Source: Methylococcaceae bacterium (GTDB lineage: Bacteria; Pseudomonadota; Gammaproteobacteria; Methylococcales; Methylomonadaceae). Taken from it: 39,354 nucleotides of DNA. Each line of letters begins with the position of its first letter. The stretch's first letter is position 1. The notes beneath the pieces are model-generated. The model was not told the DNA's origin. It did not search any database and saw only the letters and a list, made by a program, of their open reading frames with translations. This document shows, piece after piece, positions 1 through 9,909 of this stretch. The stretch is from positions 1-39,354 of the forward strand of contig OMIH01000071.1 in NCBI GenBank assembly GCA_900299045.1, in the 5' to 3' direction. A program made the translations under genes and the position numbers.

Positions 1-361
1 CTATATACTCATGCACCATTTGATTTCGTAAACTTCGCGCGATCAACCAGTCATCCACACTGGATAGCACACCTAATTTTTCAGCTTTGTTAAAGTTATC
101 AATGGCAGGACCAACACGTTCATTCAATGCCTCGAGTCAAACAGGAAGCAGTTTGTCACCCACCGTATCTTGCAATCGAGCAAAGCGACTAGAAAAAGCC
201 TCTACTTTCATTGCAAACTCAGGATCTTGATCTAACGCAAGAGCATGATCCGACGTAAAACAAGGTAAAAAAACGGATTGTTGAGCAAAAACGAGATGCT
301 CAATTTCTTTGCGAATAACGCGCACCAAAAACTCAAGACGAGCGTGAGTTACTTTGATCAT
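1..361 (-). pseudogene. HEPN/HepT-like (DUF86-type) protein interrupted by an in-frame TGA at 137-139; extends past the window start
   Basis: ORF 137-361 ends ...GDKLLPV*. Reading on in the same frame gives LEALNERVGPAIDNFNKAEKLGVLSSVDDWLIARSLRNQMVHEYI, which carries the HEPN RX4HXY motif (RNQMVHEY). Start overlaps the stop of the upstream MNT gene. Confidence 0.75.
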
Positions 362-657
362 AGCAATACGCCTTGATTAAGGGCGATTTCATGTATCGGC
401 AAGCGCGTCAGATTGGGTGCAAGCAATAAAACGTCTATTTTTTGCTCACCGATTCTACGCATCACTTTTGATTGAATTTGTGCTGCTAACAGAGCGGGAT
501 TGTTCACGTCATGTTCAATCCTTATTAATAAATCAATATCACCGCCTTTTTTGTTGTCGTCCAATCGTGAACCAAACAAAAAAACGCTTGAATCAGCGCT
601 GCACAGTTCCAGTGTAACGTTTTTAATAATCGTTTTTTGTTGCGCGGTGAGTCTCAT
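358..657 (-). CDS. MNT-family nucleotidyltransferase (antitoxin-like partner of HEPN), intact copy
   Basis: Motif FLFGSRLDDNKKGGDIDLL (GS...DXD) typical of minimal nucleotidyltransferases; 4-bp overlaps with both neighbours. Confidence 0.85.
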   Translation of the reverse strand: MRLTAQQKTIIKNVTLELCSADSSVFLFGSRLDDNKKGGDIDLLIRIEHDVNNPALLAAQIQSKVMRRIGEQKIDVLLLAPNLTRLPIHEIALNQGVLL

Positions 658-1199
658 AAGGCGTACTTTCTCGACACAATCTCAAAGCATTCCATTGAAA
701 AATCATTGGAAGTCGGATGAATGTTAAGTTCACTGTGACAGAATGCAATTAAATTACCTGAAATTTGATAAAGTCGAGCAGTTAACTCACGAAGTGTATT
801 GAAATGATCAGCCATTTGATAATAACTGGTTTCATAATCATGTGCGGCTAAATTTCGTGCGGTTCGGAGTTGTTGCCAAATTTCAATAGATTCAATAATG
901 TCATGTTTTTCAAAAAAAGCTAATATTTTCAAAAAGTGATCGCTATTTTCACCCATTAATAGGTAAGTATGGCGCATAGCGGAAGCGAGCGTATCTTGAA
1001 GTTTAGCGAAGCGTTCGTTGAATGATGATAACGATTCAAATAAAGCGAGTTCTTTTTTCTTTATCTCAAGTGTCTCACCCTGTAACGGAAAAGGTAATTT
1101 TTGTGTCGTCGCATCCAAAAAATAAACACAACGCTCAATTGCCTCTAGTAATTGGGATAAATGTGCTTTTTCAGCATCCAATAAAGCTTTTCCCATCAT
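654..1199 (-). CDS. HEPN/HepT-like protein, intact copy
   Basis: RX4HXY motif in RNLAAHDY; all-helical composition; start overlaps the upstream MNT gene and stop overlaps the downstream MNT gene. Confidence 0.8.
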   Translation of the reverse strand: MMGKALLDAEKAHLSQLLEAIERCVYFLDATTQKLPFPLQGETLEIKKKELALFESLSSFNERFAKLQDTLASAMRHTYLLMGENSDHFLKILAFFEKHDIIESIEIWQQLRTARNLAAHDYETSYYQMADHFNTLRELTARLYQISGNLIAFCHSELNIHPTSNDFSMECFEIVSRKYAL

Positions 1200-1487
1200 A
1201 ATAACTCACTTGTTTTCAATGCAACTTTCGCAAAGGGTATCAAGATATCATCATTGCCAATCGTAATCAAATCAACAGGTAAATTTAACTGCGCTTCTAG
1301 CGCATTTTTAATTTGTGCACGTTGCATGAGGGTTAAAACTTGAGGCGTTTTAAGTAGTAAATCAACGTCACCCCCTTTAGCATGATCATTCAAACGGTGA
1401 ACCAAATAAACGAATTTGCGTTTCTTGTGGCGAAATATCACGGATAATATCAGTGATTAATGCAACCTGATTGGATGTTAAGCGCAT
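1196..1487 (-). pseudogene. MNT-family nucleotidyltransferase, apparently frameshifted
   Basis: From ATG at 1487: MRLTSNQVALITDIIRDISPQETQIRLFGS. The frame then shifts at the GG at 1396-1397 (one extra base) to RLNDHAKGGDVDLLLKTPQ... in the ORF 1196-1441 frame. Removing one G restores FGSRLNDHAKGGDVDLL, paralogous to 358-657. Confidence 0.75.
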
Positions 1488-1497
1488 GGCATGAAAC

Positions 1498-2598
1498 TTA
1501 GTTTGAGGCGCGAAAATCATGAATGATATCAATAATTTTATCCTGTGAGTCATGCGACAATTCTGGATAAATCGGTAAACAAATCACTTCTTCAGAGATT
1601 TTACGCGCTATGGGTAAATTGGATGGTGCAGCAGAGGGTAAACCACGATACATGGGAAAATCACTAATGAGTGGATAAAAATAACGTCGCCCAAAAATGC
1701 CGTTTTCTTTTAATTTTTCGTAAAGTGCGTCACGATTTTTTTCAACAAAAATAGGGGAATACGCGTAATTAGCCACGTGAGAGCCACTATTTGCAAAGCG
1801 AATGCCCGTAATGTTTTTTAAACCTTCACGATAACGCACATCAATGATTTGACGTTTCGTCAGCGCATCGTCAATACCTTTGAGTTGAAGCAAACCAAAC
1901 GCCGCGTTAATTTCGCTCATTTTGCCATTGATGCCTGCCGCGACAACGGTCACTTCATCGACAAAACCAAAATTTTTCAAATGATCAATACGTCGTTTCG
2001 TTTTTTCATCGGGGCAAACGATAGCACCGCCTTCAAACGTATTAAATACTTTGGTGGCGTGAAAACTTAATACAGATAAATCACCGTGATTTAAAATACT
2101 ACCGTCTTGATTTTTGACGCCAAACGCATGCGCAGCGTCGTATATGACTTTCAAATTGTAGTTATCAGCTATTTTTTGAATGCGCTCAACATCGCAAGGG
2201 TAGCCGTAGCAATGAACAGGCATAATGGCGGTTGTTTGCGGTGTAATGGCAGCTTCGATTTTAGCGGCATCAAGATTGAGTGATATAGGGTCAATATCGA
2301 CAAAAACAGGTTTGATGCCATTCCATAATAGCGAATGTGCTGTCGCAACAAACGAATAAGGTGTCGTAATAACTTCGCCAGTGATTCTCAAGGCTTGAAG
2401 CGCTGTAATCAATGCAATTGTGCCATTGGTAAATAACGCTAAGTGCTTTACGCCCAAATAATCACATAACGCTTGCTCAAGTTGCTGATGAAATGTGCCG
2501 CCATTAGTGAGAACTTTATTTGCCCAAATTTGTGCTAAATACGGCATAAATTCGTCAAGAGGAGGCAAAGTCGGTTGTGTAACGTAAATATTTTTCAT
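1498..2598 (-). CDS. DegT/DnrJ/EryC1/StrS-family PLP-dependent aminotransferase
   Basis: ALFTNGTIALITALQAL, TTPYSFVATAHSLLWNGIKPVFVDID and SFHATKVFNTFEGGA (PLP lysine) motifs; 4-bp overlap with the upstream gene. Confidence 0.9.
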   Translation of the reverse strand: MKNIYVTQPTLPPLDEFMPYLAQIWANKVLTNGGTFHQQLEQALCDYLGVKHLALFTNGTIALITALQALRITGEVITTPYSFVATAHSLLWNGIKPVFVDIDPISLNLDAAKIEAAITPQTTAIMPVHCYGYPCDVERIQKIADNYNLKVIYDAAHAFGVKNQDGSILNHGDLSVLSFHATKVFNTFEGGAIVCPDEKTKRRIDHLKNFGFVDEVTVVAAGINGKMSEINAAFGLLQLKGIDDALTKRQIIDVRYREGLKNITGIRFANSGSHVANYAYSPIFVEKNRDALYEKLKENGIFGRRYFYPLISDFPMYRGLPSAAPSNLPIARKISEEVICLPIYPELSHDSQDKIIDIIHDFRASN

Positions 2599-3089
2599 TT
2601 CTCGTTGAATGATGAATTTGCTGTATAAACCGCACCACGTTGTTTAAAACAACGCGAACTAAATAAAATTTGTTTTTCAACCGCGCTTAAATCGCATTGT
2701 TTAATGAGTTGTGCAAGTTGGTTTTCTACCGTGACTTTATTTTTTCCATGAATCATACAGTACAAATTATAAGACCATTCTGGCAGCATTGGACGTTGAT
2801 AACAAAGTGTGACAAAGGAAAATTTCAACATTTTTTGTGCCACGATGTCAATTTCTGCTTCAGGTATGCGCCAGACAATCATTGCGTTAGCTCGATAACC
2901 CAACGTTGCGTGTTTGACGATAATACCTAACCTTTTGATGGTACCCTTTTTTTGCAGGTAACGTAATCTTTCGATGACTTGTGATTCACTTAAGCCAATT
3001 TTTTCACCGATAGTAGCATAAGGATGCGAACAAATCGGCAAGCCTTCAGCAAGTTGCGCTAACAAGAGATGATTTTTGCTTTCAATCAT
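2595..3089 (-). CDS. Lrp/AsnC-fold siroheme decarboxylase-like subunit (AhbA/AhbB, NirDLGH family)
   Basis: Winged-helix N-terminus followed by GYRANAMIVWRIPEAEID...VTLCYQRPMLPEWSYNLYCMIHGK, typical of NirL/NirH-type proteins. Confidence 0.8.
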   Translation of the reverse strand: MIESKNHLLLAQLAEGLPICSHPYATIGEKIGLSESQVIERLRYLQKKGTIKRLGIIVKHATLGYRANAMIVWRIPEAEIDIVAQKMLKFSFVTLCYQRPMLPEWSYNLYCMIHGKNKVTVENQLAQLIKQCDLSAVEKQILFSSRCFKQRGAVYTANSSFNEK

Positions 3090-3549
3090 TTGCTAAATCC
3101 AATCGGAAACTTAAATCAATAAAAAACTCTTTGATCAACGGAAAACGGAGAACGCGATAGCCGGTTTCATTTTCAATAGAGGCAATCGTTTTGTCCAAAT
3201 GTGAAGAATGCGAAGCGATCAACACAAACCAAAGATTTACCTCGTGTTCACGCTCGTAATTATGATTCACTTCCGTGTATTGATTGATTTGCGCGGCAAC
3301 ATGCTCTATTTCATCTTGAGGAACAGACATGGCCGCAAGCGTACTCACGCCAAGTTGATTGGGTGGAATAATGGCGCCAATACGACTAATACATTGTTTT
3401 TCATCTAATTCGTTTAATGCGTCGATGACGTCATTTTCACTCACACCAAGTTGATTGGCGATATTGGCATAAGGCGTTGGCGTTAGTGGAAAATCTCGTT
3501 GAAAATCATTGAGTAATTTTTTTTGTAAATCGGACAATTCAAGCACCAT
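3082..3549 (-). CDS. Lrp/AsnC-fold siroheme decarboxylase-like subunit (AhbA/AhbB, NirDLGH family)
   Basis: LGVSENDVIDALNELDEKQCISRIGAIIPPNQLGVSTLAAMSVP...VNHNYEREHEVNLWFVL, typical of NirD/NirG-type proteins; overlaps the next gene by 8 bp. Confidence 0.8.
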   Translation of the reverse strand: MVLELSDLQKKLLNDFQRDFPLTPTPYANIANQLGVSENDVIDALNELDEKQCISRIGAIIPPNQLGVSTLAAMSVPQDEIEHVAAQINQYTEVNHNYEREHEVNLWFVLIASHSSHLDKTIASIENETGYRVLRFPLIKEFFIDLSFRLDLAND

Positions 3550-4721
3550 TACATCCCAATTTTGTGCGCCCGAGCGCTAAAGAAAATGCCGTTAGGTTTA
3601 TCAGCAGGCAATCGAGTGATTTCTCTGAGCGTGTCGGTGTCGTAAATAACGACTTGATTCTCATCGCGCACGGCTACCCATACATTTTCACCGCGTGGCG
3701 TAAATTCAAAATGCAATACGGCTTTGCCGGGATTGAGTGTGTGCGTGACGCTCAAGGTGCTAGCATCAATAATTTGTACTTTATCATTGCTAGGTAGTGC
3801 AAAATTAACCCAAATCTGCCGCCCATCGGGTCTTGCTATGACAAAAACAGGTTGACCTAAAACGGGAATTGTTTTGACAAGTTGCCACGTGCGATTATCC
3901 ACCACAAGCACTTCATGTCGTCCAATAGCCGGTACAAAGACATAATCACTTGTCATTGCCCAGCCTTCAAAATGTGGCATTTTATAGATGGGCAGTTGCT
4001 CGTCATCGTTACCGTAATTTTCAAGTACCCGTTTCACGCCATTTTCAGGGTGCCATAAATCCAGTAAAGCTAAACCTTTTTCTGCAAATAATCCTGCGAT
4101 GTAATAACGCCCATCAGCTGAAATCATCGCATCGTAGGGTTGTTTGCCAATATGTTTAAATTTGTCGATTTTAGGCTGTTTAATGTCGGTGGTATCAATG
4201 ACCCAAATTTCACCTGCATCAAATAAGCTGACGACAAAGCGATGATTAGGCGCATCAACAAGACCAACGGTTTTGGATAATTGATTGTTGCCATAACTTG
4301 CTGGAATATCGGCTAATAATTCCAGTGACTCTGCCGAAAATAATTTCACGCCAGGGGGAGAGTAATTGGAAACCGCGATAATACTGCCATCTTGAGAAAT
4401 TGCACCGCCAATACTATTCCCCCCTTGAATTATTCGATGACTGACCTCATCTTGGAGCAAATCTATTTTGCTTAGACCGCCATCGCGTCCAAAAACATAC
4501 GCAAAACGCTGATCACGTGAAAAAACAACTGAAGCGTGCGACAAATCACCAAGGTCTTCGATGCGTGAGAGTGATGTTTTTTGCGTGGTATTTACAATCA
4601 GTACGGAGTGCGCTTCACGCTCGATAACAAGCCCTAAATCACCAGTAGGGCGATACTCATCGGCGTTCACATTAGGTGTAATAAGTAAACTCAAACTGAG
4701 AAAATAAAATAATTTGGTCAT
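3549..4721 (-). CDS. nirF: NirF-like cytochrome d1-type beta-propeller protein (heme d1 biosynthesis)
   Basis: Signal peptide; repeats such as YVFGRDGGLSKIDL, YDAMISADGRYYIAGLF and GWAMTSDYVFVPAIGRHEVLVVD are NirF-like; directly upstream of two NirDLGH-type genes. Confidence 0.8.
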   Translation of the reverse strand: MTKLFYFLSLSLLITPNVNADEYRPTGDLGLVIEREAHSVLIVNTTQKTSLSRIEDLGDLSHASVVFSRDQRFAYVFGRDGGLSKIDLLQDEVSHRIIQGGNSIGGAISQDGSIIAVSNYSPPGVKLFSAESLELLADIPASYGNNQLSKTVGLVDAPNHRFVVSLFDAGEIWVIDTTDIKQPKIDKFKHIGKQPYDAMISADGRYYIAGLFAEKGLALLDLWHPENGVKRVLENYGNDDEQLPIYKMPHFEGWAMTSDYVFVPAIGRHEVLVVDNRTWQLVKTIPVLGQPVFVIARPDGRQIWVNFALPSNDKVQIIDASTLSVTHTLNPGKAVLHFEFTPRGENVWVAVRDENQVVIYDTDTLREITRLPADKPNGIFFSARAHKIGM

Positions 4722-4868
4722 ATTTTTGTCATCGTTCGATGGGTTGAAAAATTCAAAGGAAGTTGTGAAATGGATCAGACTATGATAGCAAGAAATATAA
4801 TGAAATATTGTTTAAAAATGGTAAAATTACCCATATTGCGATTTAACGACACACAAGGATTTTAATTT

Positions 4869-5729
4869 ATGACAAACGCTTTAGCTATACCTGTGAATTT
4901 ATCTGTTGGGACGTTTGACGCTTATTTAAATGTTGTTCGTCAAATTCCACAATTAACAGTTGAAGAAGAATATGATCTCGCTTGCCGATTTCATGATGAA
5001 GGTGATTTAGAGGCGGCACGTCGATTAGTGATGACAAATTTGCGTTTTGTTGTCCATATTGCGCGTGGTTATAGCGGTTATGGACTGTCCATGCCAGACA
5101 TTATTCAAGAAGGCAACGTGGGACTGATGAAAGCCGTCAAGCGATTTGATCCCCATGTAGGCGTTCGCTTAGTGTCTTTTGCTGTGCATTGGATTAAAGC
5201 AGAAATTCACGAATACGTGATTAAAAATTGGGGCATTGTGAAAGTTGCCACCACAAAAGCGCAACGGAAATTATTTTTTAATTTGCGCAAAGCAAAAAAA
5301 GATTTAAATTGGCTCTCACATGATGATGCGATTGCTATTGCTGATGATCTCAATGTTAATGTCAGCGATGTTTATGAAATGGAAAAGCGCCTTGGCAATC
5401 ATGATGTATCGTTTGATATGTCAAGTGATGACAGCACGGACGATGAAAATTACGCAGCGCCAGTCAATTATTTACAAACCTATCATGGCGACCCCGCTGA
5501 ATTGCTCGAAGCATCTGATTGGGAAGGCAATGAACATGAGTTGTTAACGGAGGCGCTTAAAGTGCTTGATGAACGCAGTTTGGATATTTTATCTAGTCGC
5601 TGGCTCGTTGAGAAAAAAGCGACGTTGCAAGAATTAGCCGAAAAATATAACGTATCTGCGGAACGTATTAGGCAACTTGAGCAAAATGCGATGAAAAAAT
5701 TACGCGGTGCAAGCGTTTTTGTCGCATAA
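4869..5729 (+). CDS. rpoH: RNA polymerase sigma-32 factor RpoH
   Basis: Sigma-70 family regions 2 and 4, plus the RpoH box [13 protein letters not shown]. Confidence 0.95.
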   Translation: MTNALAIPVNLSVGTFDAYLNVVRQIPQLTVEEEYDLACRFHDEGDLEAARRLVMTNLRFVVHIARGYSGYGLSMPDIIQEGNVGLMKAVKRFDPHVGVRLVSFAVHWIKAEIHEYVIKNWGIVKVATTKAQRKLFFNLRKAKKDLNWLSHDDAIAIADDLNVNVSDVYEMEKRLGNHDVSFDMSSDDSTDDENYAAPVNYLQTYHGDPAELLEASDWEGNEHELLTEALKVLDERSLDILSSRWLVEKKATLQELAEKYNVSAERIRQLEQNAMKKLRGASVFVA

Positions 5730-5747
5730 TTTTTAGCTATAAACAAC

Positions 5748-5787
5748 AAAAAGCCTTTGACCAAAATGAGGTCAAAGGCTTTTTTTA
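5748..5787 (+). terminator. Rho-independent terminator downstream of rpoH
   Basis: AAAAAGCCTTTGACC-aaaatga-GGTCAAAGGCTTTTTTT: perfect 15-bp stem followed by a T tract. Confidence 0.9.
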
Positions 5788-5802
5788 TGTAGCTAGATGG
5801 GG

Positions 5803-7257
5803 CTAGAGTAAAACCACATCGTATTGTTCTTGATTATAGCTGGCTTCGGAGCGAAATTTAATTTGCACATTGAGAAATAATTCAAGCTCGGTGAGCATGT
5901 CCGCTTTTTCATCGAGCAACATTTCAACCACTTCATGTGCGGCAAGCACAAGAATTTTTTGCACATTGTATTGGCGAACTTCTCGAATAATTTCGCGGAA
6001 AATTTCAAGGCAAACGGTTTCGGCTGTTTTCAGAACACCGCGACCATCGCAAGCAGGGCAGGGTTCGCATAAAATGTGTTCTAAACTTTCTTGTGTGCGT
6101 TTGCGTGTCATCTCAACCAATCCTAAAATTGACACTTCTGTAATTTTAGTTTTTGAGCGATCTTTTTCTAAATGCCGCTCTAAGGCTTGCAATACCTGAT
6201 TTTGATGGTCGGTGCTTTTCATATCAATAAAATCGATAATGATAATGCCACCTAAATTACGCAATCGCAGTTGACGCGCGATAGTTTGCGCGGCTTCTAA
6301 GTTTGTTTTGAAAATCGTTTCTTCTAAATTTCGCCCACCGACATAACTGCCCGTATTAACGTCAACGGTCGTCATGGATTCTGTTTGGTCAAAAACCAAG
6401 TGCCCACCTGACTTGAGTAAGACTTTTCGTGCTAACGCTTTTTGAATTTCATCTTCCACGCTGTAAATATCAAACACAGGGCATTCACCAGTGTAATGTT
6501 CAATTACATGAATAATTTCAGGGACAAAAATTTCAGCGAATTCAATTAAACGTTGGTACGTTTCTTTTGAATCGACGCGAACACGCTCAATGCCTTCACG
6601 GTATAAATCCCTCAATGTGCGCACACTTAGCGGCAAATCTTTATGAATAAATTGTTTAGGTGCCGCCGTAGCAATTTTGACATGAATGGATTCCCATAAT
6701 TTCAGCAGAAATTCCATATCAGCAATTAACACGGATTCCTCAACGCATTCAGCGGCTGTTCGCGCAATAAAACTGCCGCAATCATGTTCTTGTCGAAATT
6801 TTTCTAGGCAATTTTTTAAGCGTGTTCGCTCTTCGGCATTTTCAATGCGCTGAGATACGCCCGTATTTACCGAATAAGGCATGTAAACTTGAAAACGCGA
6901 GGGGATGGATATGTCTGTTGTTAAACGTGCGCCTTTCGTGCCTAGCGGGTCTTTAAACACTTGTACAATGACGTGTTGTCCTTCGTGTAGATAATGCTCA
7001 ATATTGGCAGAGCCTTTTTTTTCTAATTCTTTTGGGCACAGGTCAGATAAATGCAAAAAAGCGGTACGCGGTAAGCCAATATCTATAAAAGCGGCTTGCA
7101 TACCAGGTAGGACACGACACACCTCGCCTTTATAAATATTACCAATTAAGCCCACTTTACAGCTACGTTCAATAATCAACTCTTGCAGTACGCCATTTTC
7201 AATGACGGCAACGCGGGTTTCTGGTGGGGTGACGTTAATTAAAATTTCTTCACTCAT
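5803..7257 (-). CDS. rng: Ribonuclease G
   Basis: RNase E/G family: GNIYKGEVCRVLPGMQAAFIDIGL, TVDVNTGSYVGGRNLEETIFKTNLEAA, GIIIIDFIDM, CPACDGRG. Confidence 0.93.
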   Translation of the reverse strand: MSEEILINVTPPETRVAVIENGVLQELIIERSCKVGLIGNIYKGEVCRVLPGMQAAFIDIGLPRTAFLHLSDLCPKELEKKGSANIEHYLHEGQHVIVQVFKDPLGTKGARLTTDISIPSRFQVYMPYSVNTGVSQRIENAEERTRLKNCLEKFRQEHDCGSFIARTAAECVEESVLIADMEFLLKLWESIHVKIATAAPKQFIHKDLPLSVRTLRDLYREGIERVRVDSKETYQRLIEFAEIFVPEIIHVIEHYTGECPVFDIYSVEDEIQKALARKVLLKSGGHLVFDQTESMTTVDVNTGSYVGGRNLEETIFKTNLEAAQTIARQLRLRNLGGIIIIDFIDMKSTDHQNQVLQALERHLEKDRSKTKITEVSILGLVEMTRKRTQESLEHILCEPCPACDGRGVLKTAETVCLEIFREIIREVRQYNVQKILVLAAHEVVEMLLDEKADMLTELELFLNVQIKFRSEASYNQEQYDVVLL

Positions 7258-7826
7258 GCCATTAACTCGATACCTTCAAGACGAAGTAATTGCGCCGTTT
7301 CAAAAAGGGGTAATCCCATAACACCTGAAAAACTGCCCTCAATGCGTTCAATAAATATACTGCCTTGTCCTTGTATGGCGTAACTACCGGCTTTGTCAAT
7401 GGGTTCACCGCTGTGCCAATACGCCTCAATTTCATGGTCTACGAGCGCTCTAAATGTCACTTGCGTCACACTCAGTGCGCTGTGTACCTGTTTACCTTGC
7501 AATACGATAGCGGTAAACACATGATGTGTTTTACCTGATAAATCGCCGAGCATGGCAAGCGCATCGTCTTTATTTTTAGGTTTGCCCATAATTTTACCCT
7601 CTAAAACAACGGCAGTATCTGCGGAGAGAATAGGGAGAGATGGATTAAATTTTTGCATACATGTAGCGGCTTTTTCAATGGCAAGTCGCTGTACATAATG
7701 CGTAGCGGTTTCGTTCAAATGCAGCGTTTCGTCAATCTCGGCAATATGAATAATGTGTGGCACATGAATTTGCTCAAGCAATTCTCGGCGGCGGGGTGAG
7801 GCAGATGCAAGAACGATTTTAGGCAT
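7254..7826 (-). CDS. maf: Maf-family nucleotide pyrophosphatase
   Basis: IVLASASPRRRELLEQI, ILSADTAVVLEGKIMGKP; overlaps the rng start by 4 bp. Confidence 0.92.
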   Translation of the reverse strand: MPKIVLASASPRRRELLEQIHVPHIIHIAEIDETLHLNETATHYVQRLAIEKAATCMQKFNPSLPILSADTAVVLEGKIMGKPKNKDDALAMLGDLSGKTHHVFTAIVLQGKQVHSALSVTQVTFRALVDHEIEAYWHSGEPIDKAGSYAIQGQGSIFIERIEGSFSGVMGLPLFETAQLLRLEGIELMA

Positions 7827-8039
7827 AAAAAGGCAGTCAGTAACAGTTAATTTAAATGGGTATAGTAGTTTAATTATTTAATAAATAAAGTATTTTTAAT
7901 AAGCTTGAAAATAATTTGTAATTTATAGCTTTGACATTTGTTATCAGTTCATGGTAAAAATATACCCGTCGTTGCAAGACGACCTCTTTGAAGAGAGAGT
8001 AAAAAATAATTATTATAATAACGTTATGAGGATTTAGCG

Positions 8040-8234
8040 ATGACTGATACACATGAAGAAAAAGATTATTTCTGGTTCTATATTGCTGGTTTAATTGCTG
8101 TAACTATCGTTTTAGTTTTAATGTTAAAAGCTGACGAAACTAAACATTTGCAAAGCGGTGCGGTAGCACAAAGCCAAGCAGAAGTTTTCGCAAAAATTGA
8201 AAACAAGCATCGCAACAGCAGCAACAACAACTAA
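8040..8234 (+). CDS. Small single-pass membrane protein of unknown function (64 aa)
   Basis: One hydrophobic helix (FWFYIAGLIAVTIVLVLML) with a polar tail; upstream GAGG ribosome-binding site at about 8028. Confidence 0.65.
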   Translation: MTDTHEEKDYFWFYIAGLIAVTIVLVLMLKADETKHLQSGAVAQSQAEVFAKIENKHRNSSNNN

Positions 8235-8282
8235 TTTTTCGGCTATTTAGCAATAAATAGCAAGAAAAGCGTTGTTCTAAAC

Positions 8283-8318
8283 TTAGCCCCACTTTTGACG
8301 CGTCGAAAGTGGGGCTAA
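8283..8318. terminator. Near-perfect 36-bp palindrome between convergent genes, possible bidirectional terminator
   Basis: TTAGCCCCACTTTTGACGCGTCGAAAGTGGGGCTAA, 36-bp palindrome with a single mismatched pair. Confidence 0.6.
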
Positions 8319-8332
8319 TTCGTTTTAGGGTG

Positions 8333-9379
8333 TTAACTTTTTGATTCTACTTCGGCAAGGCGATCTTCTAACTGTTTTATTTTTTTGACTAAATCAGGTA
8401 ATTGAGAAATCGCAATTTGCTCACGATACGCTATACGTTTTTCCTTAGCAGGACTTCCAAAAACTTGCGTTTTAGCGGCTACATCATTAGCCACGCCTGC
8501 GCGAGCCATCACAACCGCACCTTGTCCAATTTTGACGTGATCTGCTATGCCAGCGCTACCGGCTAAAATGGCGTAGTTATCAATGTTACACGACCCCGAA
8601 ATGCCCGTTTGACCACACACGATAACGTGCTGACCAATTTTGTTGTTGTGACCAATTTGCACCAAATTGTCGATTTTACTGCCAGAGCCTATGGACGTGC
8701 TACCTAATGCACCACGGTCAACGCATGTATTTGCCCCAATTTCGACGTTATTGCCGATAACGACATTACCTACCTGTGGCACTTTAATATGGGCACCATC
8801 ACGGAATTTATAGCCAAAACCATCTGCGCCAATAACAGCACCTGAGTGAATAATCACATCATCACCAATTTCAACATTATCGTACAGCACCGCATAAGGA
8901 TAAATAAGGCAACGTTTACCTATTTTTACATGTTGACCAATGCACGCCCCCGTTAAAATAGATGTATTTTCACCAATGTCAGCATACTCATCAATGACTG
9001 CAAACGCACCGACGTGAACATGACGTGCTAAAGACGCTGTTTTCGCAACGACGGCGTGAGGTGAAACGGTTGGCGAATAAAGTGTTTGCGGGTGCAAGAG
9101 GTTAACGGCTTGAATAAATGCTCTTTCAGGATCAGCGCAGCGCAGTAAAACCAACGATTCAGGCACTTCTTGTACGTCAAAATCCTCTTTTAAAAAACAG
9201 GCAGAGGCTTGTGTTGATTGCGCAAAATGGCGATAACTTGCTTGCGTTAACTGCGTGACTTGCCCTGTTTTTGCCGCAGCAATGTCATTTGCTGCGGTAA
9301 TATACACCTCAGAATGTTTATGATTACCTTCCATGGTCGCTCCGCAAAGTAACGCTAGTTCATGAATTGTGATTGCCAT
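8333..9379 (-). CDS. lpxD: UDP-3-O-acylglucosamine N-acyltransferase LpxD
   Basis: Hexapeptide repeats; [46 protein letters not shown]. Confidence 0.95.
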   Translation of the reverse strand: MAITIHELALLCGATMEGNHKHSEVYITAANDIAAAKTGQVTQLTQASYRHFAQSTQASACFLKEDFDVQEVPESLVLLRCADPERAFIQAVNLLHPQTLYSPTVSPHAVVAKTASLARHVHVGAFAVIDEYADIGENTSILTGACIGQHVKIGKRCLIYPYAVLYDNVEIGDDVIIHSGAVIGADGFGYKFRDGAHIKVPQVGNVVIGNNVEIGANTCVDRGALGSTSIGSGSKIDNLVQIGHNNKIGQHVIVCGQTGISGSCNIDNYAILAGSAGIADHVKIGQGAVVMARAGVANDVAAKTQVFGSPAKEKRIAYREQIAISQLPDLVKKIKQLEDRLAEVESKS

Positions 9380-9408
9380 GTTTTATCCTCTTTTGTTTTT
9401 CAATAAGT

Positions 9409-9900
9409 TTAATCACCGTCGCTTGCAAACCAGTGTCCTGATTGACCGCCTGATTTTTCAAGTAAGCGTATACCATTAATGATCATGCCGCGATCAACGG
9501 CTTTGCACATATCATAGATAGTCAGCAGAGCTACCTGCGTGGCGACGAGTGCTTCCATTTCTACGCCAGTTTGTCCTGTTGTTTTTGCTGTAGTTTGGCA
9601 GCGAATACGTTGTTTTTCCCTGTCCACTGTTAAATCAATGCCTACGTGTGTTAGGGCAAGCGGATGACACAAAGGAATTAAATTAGCGGTTTGTTTGCTT
9701 GCCATAATGCCAGCAATACGCGCAATGCCCAGCACATCGCCTTTTTTATGTCCGCCATGAAGAAGTAAATCTAAGGTATTAAGTTGCAGATGAATAAACC
9801 CTTCAGTAATGGCTATGCGTGTTGTGATATGTTTATTTCCGACATCAACCATGTGAGCATCACCTGCCGTGTTGAAATGGGTCAGTTGCGTTGTTGTCAT
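9409..9900 (-). CDS. moaC: Cyclic pyranopterin monophosphate synthase MoaC
   Basis: [46 protein letters not shown]. Confidence 0.95.
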   Translation of the reverse strand: MTTTQLTHFNTAGDAHMVDVGNKHITTRIAITEGFIHLQLNTLDLLLHGGHKKGDVLGIARIAGIMASKQTANLIPLCHPLALTHVGIDLTVDREKQRIRCQTTAKTTGQTGVEMEALVATQVALLTIYDMCKAVDRGMIINGIRLLEKSGGQSGHWFASDGD

Positions 9901-9909
9901 GTGAGAGTT

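Noticed and set aside
137-139. In-frame TGA in the HEPN gene considered as selenocysteine or stop-codon recoding
   Set aside because: No other gene in the window needs TGA read-through, and no SECIS-like element was identified; a point mutation or sequencing error is simpler.
5870-6199. Plus-strand ORF antisense to rng (and similar antisense ORFs such as 14633-14941, 24476-24727, 27400-27720, 38273-38593)
   Set aside because: These lie opposite well-supported conserved genes, show Ser/Thr/Arg-rich shadow-ORF composition and have no recognisable domain.
7870-8052. Minus-strand 60-aa ORF in the maf upstream region
   Set aside because: Very AT-rich low-complexity translation overlapping the divergent promoter region and the 8040 start; no support for coding.
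8283-8318. 36-bp palindrome considered as a terminal inverted repeat of a mobile element
   Set aside because: No transposase, no second copy and no flanking duplication in the window; location between convergent genes fits a terminator-like role better.
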